This document shows, one piece after another, positions 32,946-41,345 of a stretch of DNA of 64,000 nucleotides. Positions within the stretch are counted from its first letter, which is position 1. Every line of letters begins with the position of its first letter. The DNA comes from Cellulosimicrobium funkei (GTDB lineage Bacteria; Actinomycetota; Actinomycetes; Actinomycetales; Cellulomonadaceae). A model generated the notes under the pieces. That model worked only from the letters and a program-made list of their open reading frames with translations, ran no database searches and had not been told where the DNA came from. The DNA is taken from positions 186,001-250,000 of the forward strand of contig NZ_SOZH01000005.1 in NCBI RefSeq assembly GCF_004519295.1, written 5' to 3'. The position numbers and the translations under genes were made by a program.

Positions 32946-35900
32946 GCCACCACCCTCCTGCCCTCGGGCTGCACCGGGCACGCCCGGCGCACGGGGCACA
33001 TCTCGCACAGCCCGTTCTGGCGGGCGGTGAACGTCGCCGCCGACATGGTGCCGGCGGCCTCCTCCACGAGGTCGCGCGCCCAGCTGGACCCGTCGGGCTC
33101 CGGCTCCAGCGCGGGCTGGGCCACGACGGCAGGGCCCACGTGGGTGCTCCCGACGTAGACGAGCTGCGCGCCCGCGCTGCGCGTGCCCTCCGGCACGTCG
33201 AGCGCGCCGGCCTCGACCGCGAGCTGGTAGGCACCGAGCTGGGGGTGCTCCGCGCCCTCCGCCTTCGTGGCGGTGCGCCGACCGGTCTTGAGGTCGACGA
33301 CGCGGACCTTGCCCTCCCCCGCTGCCTCGACCCGGTCGATCGTGCCGCGCAGCCGGGCGCGGCCGACGGTGACGTCGAACGACGGCTCGACGAGGAGCGG
33401 CTCGCCCGCCTGCGCGACGTAGGCCGCGAGCTTCTCGACCATGCGCTCGGCCCGGCGCCGGAGCTGGCGCGCGGGCCAGCCGTCGGGCAGCGCGAGCTCC
33501 GCCCACCGGCGGTCGAGCTCCGCGCGCAGCTCGGCGAGCGACCCGGACGGGTGGGTCTCGGCGATCGAGTGGACGAGCGTGCCGAGGCTCTGGTGCGTCG
33601 CGTCGGGCGCCGTCCCGCCGGCCGCCTCGAGCGACCACCGCAGCGGGCACGTCGAGACCGTCTCGACCTTCGAGGGCGACACCGTGACGGTCTCCTCCGC
33701 ACCGCGCAGCGGCGCCGTGCTCGACACGCCCGCCACGCCGTACCACGTCTCCGGGCGGGCCTCCGCGACGCCGAGCGCACCGAGGTCCGCCAGGAGCGTC
33801 GCCGCCGCGACGGCGCGCTCGTCCGGCCCCGACGCTCCGGCGCCGCCGGCCTCGCGCGCCGCGGCCTCGACGAGGACGCCACGGGCCGCGGCGACCAGCC
33901 CGCGCAGGTCGAGCGGCGCCCCGACGCGCACGTGCCTCCGCTCGGCGGGCTCGACCTGCCCGCCCCCGACGTCCGCGAGCCCCGGGCCGACGGGTGCGCG
34001 TCCGACCGGCGCCGGACCGGAACTCGCCGCGGGACCGGCGGGTACCGGGCCGGCGCCCGCCGCGGGTGCGCCCGGGCCGTCCTGGGGACCACGCCCGTCG
34101 GGACCGTCCGTGCCGTCGGGGCCCTCGGGCGCCGACGGCGGCACGACGAGGTCGCAGAACACCGACGGCGCCTCCTCGGCGTCCTGCACGGCCGTCACGA
34201 CGAGGCGACGCGTCGCACGCGACGTCGCGACGACGAAGGCCCGCAGCTCGTCGGCGAGCACCTGGGCGCGCGCCTGCGAACCGACCCCGTGCGCGTCCTG
34301 GGCGCGGCCGGCGAGGAGCTCGACGAGCGCCTGCGAGCCGAGCAGCGAGTCGCGCAGCCGGAGGTCGGGCCACACGCCGTCCTGGACGCCCGCCACCACG
34401 ACGACGTCCCACTCGCGCCCGGCCGCACCGGCCGGGGTGAGCGCCGCGACGGCGTCGGCCCCGCTCGCGCTCGCCGCGAGCGAGTCGGCGGGCAGGTCCT
34501 GCGAGGCGAGGTACTCGACGAACGCCCCGGCGGGCGCGCCCGGCATGCGGTCGACGAACGTCTCCGCGGCGCGGAACAGCGCGAGCACCGCGTCGAGGTC
34601 ACGGTCCGCGCGCGCCCCGGCGGGGCCGCCGTCGAGCGCCGCCGAGCGCCAGCGCTCCGCGAGACCGGTCGCGGCCCACACCGCCCACAGGACCGTCTGC
34701 GCCGTCGCGCCGGGTTCGGCCGCCGCAGCCCGCCCCGCCGCGAGCGCCCGGGCGACCGCGACCGGCCCGCGGCGCACCGTGGGCGGGAGCGTCGCGGCGC
34801 GCGCCGGGTCGAGGAGCAGCTCGACGAGCAGCGCTTCGGACGAGCGCCCGCCCCCGCCCTCGAGCTCCTCGGCCCGCAGCGCGCGGCGCAGACGGCGCAG
34901 CGCGACGACGTCGAGCGCGCCCACGGGCGACGTGAGCAGCGCCGCCGCGGTGAACGGGTCGAGGGCCTCGGGGTCCTCCGCGTCGGCGACGCACACGCGC
35001 ACGGCCGCGAGGAGCGGCGCGACCGCCGGCTCGTCGCGCAGCGGGACGTCGGAGCCGAGCAGCGTCACGGGGACCGAGGCGGCGACGAGCTCGCGGCGCA
35101 GCGCCGCGAGCCGCGTCCCCGTGCGCGCGACGACGGCCATCCGGTGCCAGGGGGTGCCGTGCAGCAGGTGCTCCGCGCGCAGCTCCCGGGCGACGAACGC
35201 GGCCTCCTGCGCGACGGCCGAGAGCACCGCGACCTGCACGGGCGGGGCGCCGGGGCCGACGTCGGCCGCCTCGCCCGGACGCCCGTCGGCGTCGCGCGGC
35301 GCGGCGCCACGGTGCACCGCCCCGGCGACGGTGCCGACCTGCGCGGTCACGCGGCGGGTCACCTCGCGCAGCGGCGCGCTCTGGCGCCAGGCGGTGCCCA
35401 GCACGGCGACGCGCGCGCCCAGCTCGCCCCGGCGCGCGCCGTCCCGCCGTGCCGGGGCGGACGCCCGGCCCACGAGCCCCGGGCTCGCGCCGCGGAACGT
35501 CTGCACCGCGGCGTCGGGGTCGCCGAGCAGCACGAGGCGCGCGCCGTCGTCGTGCAGCACGTGCAGGAGGCGCGCGGTCGCGACCGTCGCCTCCTGGTAG
35601 TCGTCGACGACCACGAGGTCCCAGCGCGGCCGGGCGGCGTCGGGCACCTCGTCGTCCCAGGCGAGCAGGGCCTCCGCGGCCTCGTCGACGACGATCGCCG
35701 GGTCGAACCGCGACCCGGCGTCGGGCGTGCCCGTGCGCAGGGCGGTGACGTCGAGGTACTCCGCGAAGAGCTGGGCGCCGAGCGACCACTCCGGGCGGGC
35801 GTAGCGCTCGCCGAGGGCGGCGAGGTCGGCCGGGGTCAGGCCGCGCTCCGCCGCGCGCATGAGGAGGTCGCGGAGCTCCTGGCGCAGCCCCCGGAGACCG

Positions 35901-36397
35901 AGCGCCTCCTCGGGCAGTCCCGCGGGCAGGGCGAGCGGGGTGCCGAGGTGCGCGAGGCCGCCGTCGAGGTGACCCTCCAGGAGCTCGGCGAGCACGAGGT
36001 CCTGCTCCGGGCCGGAGATCAGCGTGGGGACGGGCTCGCCCAGCGCGGCCGCGCGCTCCCGCAGGACGGCGAAGGCCGCGGACGCGGCGGTGCGCACCAG
36101 GGGCGCGCCGACCGTGCGGCGCGCACGGGCCGACAGGCGGTCACGGAGCGCGGCGGCGGCGCGGCGCGACGCGGCGAGGAGGAGCACGCGCTCGGGCGCG
36201 ACGCCGTCGCGCAGGGCCGCGAGCACCACCTCCTGCGCGACGAGGGTCTTGCCCGTGCCCGGCGCGCCCACGACGAGGGTGGCCCCGGGGCCGGCCGCGG
36301 CGGCGAGCGCCGCGCGCTGGGAGTCGTCGAGCACCGCGTCGGCCTCGAGCTCGCGAGGCCGCGCGACGAGGCGGGGGGCGGTCGTCGTCCGGGGCAC
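32942..36397 (-). CDS. adnA: Helicase-nuclease subunit AdnA-like, Fe-S nuclease
   Basis: SF1A helicase-nuclease, 1151 residues, first gene of the pair. Walker A is GAPGTGKT, Walker B VVVDDYQEA and motif III GDPDAAVQTFRGA. The C-terminal nuclease has RVVDLKTGRR and PQLGAYQLAVEAG, framed by cysteines in TCPLRWSLE and C-E-M-C-P-V-R-R-A-C-P. That spacing matches the 4Fe-4S clasp of AddB/Cas4-type nucleases. A ~200-residue Pro/Gly-rich low-complexity stretch interrupts the region before the nuclease. The start is set at GTG (VPRTTTAPR); GTG eight codons upstream is possible. Confidence 0.9.
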   Translation of the reverse strand: MPRTTTAPRLVARPRELEADAVLDDSQRAALAAAAGPGATLVVGAPGTGKTLVAQEVVLAALRDGVAPERVLLLAASRRAAAALRDRLSARARRTVGAPLVRTAASAAFAVLRERAAALGEPVPTLISGPEQDLVLAELLEGHLDGGLAHLGTPLALPAGLPEEALGLRGLRQELRDLLMRAAERGLTPADLAALGERYARPEWSLGAQLFAEYLDVTALRTGTPDAGSRFDPAIVVDEAAEALLAWDDEVPDAARPRWDLVVVDDYQEATVATARLLHVLHDDGARLVLLGDPDAAVQTFRGASPGLVGRASAPARRDGARRGELGARVAVLGTAWRQSAPLREVTRRVTAQVGTVAGAVHRGAAPRDADGRPGEAADVGPGAPPVQVAVLSAVAQEAAFVARELRAEHLLHGTPWHRMAVVARTGTRLAALRRELVAASVPVTLLGSDVPLRDEPAVAPLLAAVRVCVADAEDPEALDPFTAAALLTSPVGALDVVALRRLRRALRAEELEGGGGRSSEALLVELLLDPARAATLPPTVRRGPVAVARALAAGRAAAAEPGATAQTVLWAVWAATGLAERWRSAALDGGPAGARADRDLDAVLALFRAAETFVDRMPGAPAGAFVEYLASQDLPADSLAASASGADAVAALTPAGAAGREWDVVVVAGVQDGVWPDLRLRDSLLGSQALVELLAGRAQDAHGVGSQARAQVLADELRAFVVATSRATRRLVVTAVQDAEEAPSVFCDLVVPPSAPEGPDGTDGPDGRGPQDGPGAPAAGAGPVPAGPAASSGPAPVGRAPVGPGLADVGGGQVEPAERRHVRVGAPLDLRGLVAAARGVLVEAAAREAGGAGASGPDERAVAAATLLADLGALGVAEARPETWYGVAGVSSTAPLRGAEETVTVSPSKVETVSTCPLRWSLEAAGGTAPDATHQSLGTLVHSIAETHPSGSLAELRAELDRRWAELALPDGWPARQLRRRAERMVEKLAAYVAQAGEPLLVEPSFDVTVGRARLRGTIDRVEAAGEGKVRVVDLKTGRRTATKAEGAEHPQLGAYQLAVEAGALDVPEGTRSAGAQLVYVGSTHVGPAVVAQPALEPEPDGSSWARDLVEEAAGTMSAATFTARQNGLCEMCPVRRACPVQPEGRRVVA

Positions 36398-36459
36398 GGA
36401 CCTGATCCCATCACGCGCCACCCACACCGCCGCGCGGGCGCGCGCCGGGGGGCCGGGGG

Positions 36460-37425
36460 TTACGGGACGGGCCAGCCGTTGGTCAGGCAGCCCTGGGCCG
36501 AGATGGACTGCTGGACCATCACCGGGGCGACGGCGCCCGGCGCGGGGCAGTCCTCGTGGCCGTGGCCGAGCACGTGCCCGACCTCGTGGTTGACGAGGTA
36601 CTGCCGGTACGTGGCGAGGTCGTCGCCGAAGTCGGGCGCCCCGAGGACCCACCGCTCGAAGTTCAGCACGGCGGCGCCCGTCACCGAGTTGCCGCACGAG
36701 TAGCGGCTCTCGGTCGCCAGCGGGGCGCACAGGCGGTCGGCCGTGGCGGGGCTCGCGAGCACGACCCGGATGGACGCGTCGTCGGCCGCCGTCCGCGAGA
36801 ACGTCACGCCGTCTGGGACCGACCAGCCGCGCGGGTCGTTGAGCGTCGCGAGCACCGCGGCGGCGAACACCTCGCCGTCGACGGGGAGCCCGGCCTCGAC
36901 CTCGACCCGGACGGAGCGGACGGTGCCCGTCCCGGGCGCGGGGCTCTCCCCCGGCACGACGACGAGCGAGCCGCCGAGGTCCGGCGCGACGACGACCGTC
37001 CCGAGCAGGCCGGAGCCCGGCTCCGCGACCGGGGCCTCGGGCGTCTCGACGGGTGCCGGCTCAGCGAGGGGCTCGGGCGCCGTCGTCGGGACGGGCTCGG
37101 GCGCGGTGACCGCGTCCGGGCGCGGCGCGATCGGGCCGAGGAGGCCCGGGCCCCGCTCGACGGCGCCCGCGCGCTCGACGGACGACCGGCTCACGGCCGC
37201 CGACTCGTCGCGCTCCGGGGCCGGCGGCTCCACGCGGACGTCTGCGGCGGGAGCGGCCGCGGTGCCCGCCGCCCCGCCCAGGTCCCAGACCTCCGCCGTC
37301 GCCGCACCGCCGCCGAGACCGACGACGAGGCACGCGGCGACCGCGGCCCCGTGCCGCAGACCCGTCGCGCGACCCCCGGCACGGGCGGTCGAGAGGCGGT
37401 TCGGGGGGGTATGTCTGTCGGGCAC
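36460..37425 (-). CDS. Secreted DUF3152 protein with metzincin-type zinc motif
   Basis: A 321-residue exported protein: basic N-terminus, hydrophobic segment at about 24-45, a Pro/Glu/Ala-rich linker of ~110 residues, then a DUF3152 domain. The domain contains H-E-V-G-H-V-L-G-H-G-H (first His about residue 280), which fits HExxHxxGxxH of metzincin proteases. Two Cys pairs around it may form disulfides. DUF3152 proteins occupy the same place as Rv3207c in M. tuberculosis. The start GTG has GGGCGG just upstream. Divergent from the TetR gene. Peptidase activity is inferred, not known. Confidence 0.85.
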   Translation of the reverse strand: MPDRHTPPNRLSTARAGGRATGLRHGAAVAACLVVGLGGGAATAEVWDLGGAAGTAAAPAADVRVEPPAPERDESAAVSRSSVERAGAVERGPGLLGPIAPRPDAVTAPEPVPTTAPEPLAEPAPVETPEAPVAEPGSGLLGTVVVAPDLGGSLVVVPGESPAPGTGTVRSVRVEVEAGLPVDGEVFAAAVLATLNDPRGWSVPDGVTFSRTAADDASIRVVLASPATADRLCAPLATESRYSCGNSVTGAAVLNFERWVLGAPDFGDDLATYRQYLVNHEVGHVLGHGHEDCPAPGAVAPVMVQQSISAQGCLTNGWPVP

Positions 37426-37491
37426 CCGCCCATCGTCCCACTCCTCGCGACGCGAGGTCGACACGAACCGCGGTTTCCGTATCCTCCCCCC

Positions 37492-38229
37492 ATGGGAGCC
37501 ACCGAGGGACGCACGCGCGGCGCGGCCGCCGCTCCCCCGGGACTGCGCACCCGGATGCCGCGCGACGAGCGCCGCGCGCAGCTCCTCACGATCGCCGAGG
37601 AGCTCTTCGCCTCCCACGGCTACCACCACATCTCGATGGACGACATCGCCGACCGTGCCGGGGTCGGCAAGCCCGTGCTGTACCGGCACTTCCCGTCGAA
37701 GCTCGACCTCTACCTCGCGATCGTCGACGACCAGGGCGAACGCCTCGTCGGCGCCGTGCACGCGACGCTGGACCCGTTCCGCGAGCCCGCGCCGGGGAAC
37801 CCCGCGGGCGACCTCGACGCCCTCGCGGTCGACGGCCTCGCCGTGATCGAGGGCATCGTGCGGGCCTACGTCGCGTACGCGCGCGCGGCGGGCCGCTCGG
37901 CCGCGCTGCTCTTCGAGTCCGACGTCATGCGGGACCCGGTCGTCCGGGCGCGGGTGCTCGCGCCGGACACGACGATCGCCGGCGCGTTCGCCGACGTGCT
38001 CGTGCGCATCACGGACCTCGACGCCGACGAGGCGCTCGTCGTCGCCCGGACGTGCACCGCCGTCGGGCGGGCCGCCGCGACGGAGGTCGTACGCCCGGAC
38101 GGCGGCGCGACGGCCGACGACGTCACCCGGCTCGTGCCGCGCCTCGTGTGGCGCGGGGTGCGCGGCATGCTGCGGCGGCCGCTGTCGGGCGCCCCCAGCG
38201 CGCCCGGCGGGTCGGCGACGGGAATCTGA
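37492..38229 (+). CDS. TetR/AcrR family transcriptional regulator
   Basis: One-component repressor-type regulator, 245 residues. The N-terminal helix-turn-helix spans about 30-74 (AEELFASHGYHHISMDDIAD, then AGVGKPVLYRHF), preceded by an Arg-rich arm. The C-terminal ligand-binding part is all helical. Same position as Rv3208. It is divergent from DUF3152, 66 bases apart, which makes that gene or itself a possible target. Ligand unknown. Confidence 0.92.
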   Translation: MGATEGRTRGAAAAPPGLRTRMPRDERRAQLLTIAEELFASHGYHHISMDDIADRAGVGKPVLYRHFPSKLDLYLAIVDDQGERLVGAVHATLDPFREPAPGNPAGDLDALAVDGLAVIEGIVRAYVAYARAAGRSAALLFESDVMRDPVVRARVLAPDTTIAGAFADVLVRITDLDADEALVVARTCTAVGRAAATEVVRPDGGATADDVTRLVPRLVWRGVRGMLRRPLSGAPSAPGGSATGI

Positions 38230-38323
38230 CTACTATCGATCGCGTTGTCGCCGGTGGGACGCCCGCCGGCGGCCCGAGGCCCGTCGTCGCTGCGCCTGGC
38301 GCAGCCGCTGTGAGGAGAGCTGA

Positions 38324-38548
38324 GTGGAAGTCACGATCGGTGTGCAGAACCTGGCCCGTGAGATCGTCGTCGACACGGACCTGACCGCCGAGGCCGTGGC
38401 CACGGCGGTCGCCGACGCGCTCGGCGGCGCCCCCGCCCTCGAGCTCACCGACTCGCGCGGTCGCCGCGTGATCGTCCCGACGGCGTCGCTCGGCTACGTC
38501 GAGATCGGCACCGAGGAGCAGCGCCGGGTCGGCTTCGGCTCGCTCTGA
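38324..38548 (+). CDS. DUF3107 family small protein
   Basis: A 74-residue protein of DUF3107 (TB9.4/Rv3208A type): VEVTIGVQNLAREIVVDTD at the start, then a helix and YVEIGTEEQRRVGFG at the end. AGGAGAG lies before the GTG. It is an actinobacterial core protein of unknown function that regularly follows the TetR gene, as here. Confidence 0.93.
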   Translation: MEVTIGVQNLAREIVVDTDLTAEAVATAVADALGGAPALELTDSRGRRVIVPTASLGYVEIGTEEQRRVGFGSL

Positions 38549-38597
38549 GCCTGCAGGTCCGAGCGTCGGGCGACCCTCGGGGCCCCGACCGTCACGT

Positions 38598-38629
38598 GCC
38601 GCCGTCGCGCCCCCGGGCGCGGCGGCGGC
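38598..38629. terminator. Bidirectional terminator between DUF3107 and ferritin-like gene
   Basis: Arms of about 15 bases (GCCGCCGTCGCGCCC and its near-complement, one T-G wobble) with almost no fixed loop, followed by TTCGTC on the plus strand. It lies only four bases beyond the 3' end of the ferritin-like gene and can serve both convergent genes. Confidence 0.65.
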
Positions 38630-38633
38630 TTCG

Positions 38634-39347
38634 TCATGCCGCGAGGCCCAGGCGGTCCATCCGCCGGGAGTGCTCCGCCGTGAGGCGCGCGAACACCCAG
38701 GACTGCGTCGCGGGCGCGGGCCCGCTCCCGCCGCCGGCGGCGACCGGCTCGGCCCCGGCCGCCACGAGCCGGGCGAGCGCGGGACGCCTGGACAGCACGT
38801 CGCCGACGACGCCGAGCGCCTCCCCGACGAGGCGCCGACCCCACAGCGCGAGGCGCGACGCGAGCACCGGGTCCTCGGCGGCGACCTCGGCGATGACCGG
38901 GGCGTAGCGCTGCGACGGGGTGTCGTGCGTGAGCGCCTCCACGACGACGTCGCGCGAGCGCTCGTCGAGACCCTGGGCCGCGAGGAGGCAGAAGTCGTCC
39001 GCGACGCCCTGGCCCACGTAGCCCTTGAGGATGCCCTCCCACCACGTGCTGGGCTTCGTGCGCGCGTCGAAGTCGTCGAACAGGCCGTCGAACGGGCTCA
39101 TGCAGTCCGCCGGGTCGCCGCCCAGCTCCTCGACGCGCACGAGCACGCGCTCCTGCCGGTCGAGCATCGCGGCCGCGAGGCGGGACAGGGCCTGGCGCTG
39201 GCGCAGCGTGGGCGCGTGCGCGGCGTCGCCCGCGAGGCGCCCGAAGCTCGCGAGCTCGGTGTACGCGACGAGGCCGAGCAGCTCCACCGCGTCGGTGTGG
39301 TCCGCCGGGGGCAGGGTCGTGGGGCTCGCGTGCTCGGCGTCGCTCAT
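38634..39347 (-). CDS. Ferritin-like fold protein (Rv3210c type)
   Basis: A 237-residue all-helical protein of the actinobacterial ferritin-like family related to MiaE hydroxylases. Helices include AVELLGLVAYTELASFGRLA, MLDRQERVLVRVEELG and the DDFCLLAAQGLDERSRDVV stretch. Glu residues in the first, second and fourth helices could bind a di-iron site, but I cannot verify the full ligand set. No ribosome site precedes the ATG; TATCCT ends six bases before it, suggesting a leaderless transcript. Divergent from the DEAD-box helicase. Confidence 0.8.
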   Translation of the reverse strand: MSDAEHASPTTLPPADHTDAVELLGLVAYTELASFGRLAGDAAHAPTLRQRQALSRLAAAMLDRQERVLVRVEELGGDPADCMSPFDGLFDDFDARTKPSTWWEGILKGYVGQGVADDFCLLAAQGLDERSRDVVVEALTHDTPSQRYAPVIAEVAAEDPVLASRLALWGRRLVGEALGVVGDVLSRRPALARLVAAGAEPVAAGGGSGPAPATQSWVFARLTAEHSRRMDRLGLAA

Positions 39348-39588
39348 CGGGCCAGGATAGTTCTCCGATATCATGGCCGACGTACATCGGTTGCCCGGTC
39401 GTCCAGACCTCACGCTCGTCACGCGTACGACGACGGCACGGCACGGTCCGCAGCGCGGGCCTGGCCACGACATCCCACGATCGGCTGCCGGCCACGAGGT
39501 GCGCACGACCGCGACCGGGAACCTCCCCGGCTCCGGGCCCCGACGGCCCGCCGACGGTCGCGCGTGCCCGAACGAGACAGAGGCACCA

Positions 39589-41256
39589 GTGACCACCACA
39601 GACGCCACCACCACCGACGCGACGCCGGACGTGAGCGCGGACGCGACGTCAGTCGCCGCGAGCGTCCACGCGGACAACACGACCTTCGCGGACTTCGGCG
39701 TGCGCCAGGAGATCGTCGACGCGCTCTCCGACGCGGGCATCGTCCAGCCCTTCCCCATCCAGGCGATGACGCTCCCCGTCGCCATGTCCGGCCACGACAT
39801 CATCGGCCAGGCCAAGACGGGCACCGGCAAGACCCTCGGCTTCGGCGTGCCGCTGCTGCACCGCGTCGTCGCCCCGGGCGAGCCCGGCTTCGACGAGCTG
39901 CCCTCCCCCGGCAAGCCGCAGGCGCTCGTCGTCGTCCCGACGCGCGAGCTCGCCGTCCAGGTCGCGAACGACCTCACCACGGCCTCGAAGCGCCGCTCGG
40001 TGCGCATCGTCCAGCTGTACGGCGGTCGCGCCTACGAGCCGCAGGTCGAGGCGCTGACGCGCGGCGTCGAGGTCGTCGTCGGGACGCCCGGCCGCATGAT
40101 CGACCTGATGAACCAGGGCCACCTCAACCTCACGCGCGCCGCGACCGTGGTCCTCGACGAGGCGGACGAGATGCTCGACCTCGGGTTCCTCCCCGACGTC
40201 GAGAAGATCCTGGCGCGCACGCCTGCGCAGCGGCACACGATGCTCTTCTCGGCGACCATGCCGGGCGCCGTCGTCTCGATGGCGCGCCGCTACATGAAGC
40301 AGCCGACGCACATCCGCGCGAACGACCCGGACGACGGCGGCCAGACGGTCAAGAACATCGAGCAGGTCGTCTACCGCGCGCACGCGCTGGACAAGGTCGA
40401 GATGCTCGCGCGCATCCTCCAGGCCGAGGGCCGCGGGCGCACGATCGTGTTCGCGCGGACCAAGCGGACCGCGGCGAAGGTCGCGGACGAGCTCGTCGAC
40501 CGCGGCTTCGCGGCCGGCTCGATCCACGGCGACCTGGGCCAGGGCGCGCGCGAGCAGGCGCTGCGCGCGTTCCGCAACGGCAAGATCGACGTGCTCGTCG
40601 CGACCGACGTCGCGGCGCGCGGCATCGACGTCGAGGACGTCACGCACGTCGTGAACTACCAGTGCCCCGAGGACGAGAAGACGTACCTGCACCGCACCGG
40701 CCGCACCGGTCGCGCGGGCAACAAGGGCACCGCGGTGACGTTCGTCGACTGGGACGACATCCCCCGCTGGTCGCTCATCGACAAGGCGCTCGACCTCGGC
40801 ATCCCCGAGCCGGTCGAGACGTACTCGAGCTCGCCGCACCTGTACACCGACCTGCACATCCCCGAGGGCACGAAGGGCCGCCTCCCCAAGGAGCGGCGCA
40901 CGCTCGCGGGGCTCGAGGCGGAGGAGATCGAGGACCTCGGCGAGACCGGCAAGCGGCACACGCCCGCGGGCGGGTCGCGCGGGCGCCAGGGCGGCCGGTC
41001 CGACGGCAGTCGTGGCCGCTCCGAGGGCGAGCGGGGCCGGTCCGGGGGTCAGGGCCGCTCGGGCGGTCGTCGCGGCGAGACAGAGCGCACGGGCGCTCGT
41101 GCCGAGGGCGAGCGCACCGAGGCGTCCGAGGGCGCCCCGGCGACCGAGAGCGGCGAGCGCCGCCGTCGGTCCCGCAGCCGTCGCCGCACGCGCGGCGGCC
41201 GCCCGGTCGAGCAGCAGGGCGGCGGCGCCGAGGCGACCGCCCAGCCCGCCGAGTAG
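39589..41256 (+). CDS. rhlE: DEAD-box RNA helicase (RhlE type)
   Basis: ATP-dependent RNA helicase, 555 residues, likely in RNA decay or cold-stress ribosome work. Q motif FPIQAMTLP, motif I A-K-T-G-T-G-K-T (75-82), PTRELAVQV, DEAD at 190-193, SAT, and motif VI HRTGRTGRAG are all present. The C-terminal ~120 residues are Arg/Gly/Ser/Glu-rich, an RNA-binding tail. GTG 39589 with AGAGG upstream is preferred; an ATG at 39373 is in frame but overlaps a TATCAT promoter-like element. That leaves a ~220-base 5' leader, common for cold-regulated helicases. Confidence 0.92.
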   Translation: MTTTDATTTDATPDVSADATSVAASVHADNTTFADFGVRQEIVDALSDAGIVQPFPIQAMTLPVAMSGHDIIGQAKTGTGKTLGFGVPLLHRVVAPGEPGFDELPSPGKPQALVVVPTRELAVQVANDLTTASKRRSVRIVQLYGGRAYEPQVEALTRGVEVVVGTPGRMIDLMNQGHLNLTRAATVVLDEADEMLDLGFLPDVEKILARTPAQRHTMLFSATMPGAVVSMARRYMKQPTHIRANDPDDGGQTVKNIEQVVYRAHALDKVEMLARILQAEGRGRTIVFARTKRTAAKVADELVDRGFAAGSIHGDLGQGAREQALRAFRNGKIDVLVATDVAARGIDVEDVTHVVNYQCPEDEKTYLHRTGRTGRAGNKGTAVTFVDWDDIPRWSLIDKALDLGIPEPVETYSSSPHLYTDLHIPEGTKGRLPKERRTLAGLEAEEIEDLGETGKRHTPAGGSRGRQGGRSDGSRGRSEGERGRSGGQGRSGGRRGETERTGARAEGERTEASEGAPATESGERRRRSRSRRRTRGGRPVEQQGGGAEATAQPAE

Positions 41257-41276
41257 CCGCTCCACGGCCCGACGCC

Positions 41277-41332
41277 GGACCCCGGGTCGCGCGCCCACGG
41301 TCACCAGACCGTGGGGACGCGACCCGGGGTCC
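41277..41332. terminator. Long bidirectional terminator hairpin
   Basis: Two perfect helices in one hairpin: outer 15-bp arms 41277-41291/41318-41332 and inner 9-bp arms 41294-41302/41307-41315 around an ACCA loop, with a two-by-two internal loop between them. It stands between the convergent DEAD-box and MFS genes. Confidence 0.8.
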
Positions 41333-41345
41333 GTCGCGTCCGGGG

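Noticed and set aside
39373-39588. 72-codon N-terminal extension of the DEAD-box helicase from an ATG at 39373
   Set aside because: No ribosome site precedes it, it overlaps a TATCAT -10-like box, and the residues are Arg/Pro-rich with no family match; AGAGG lies before GTG 39589.
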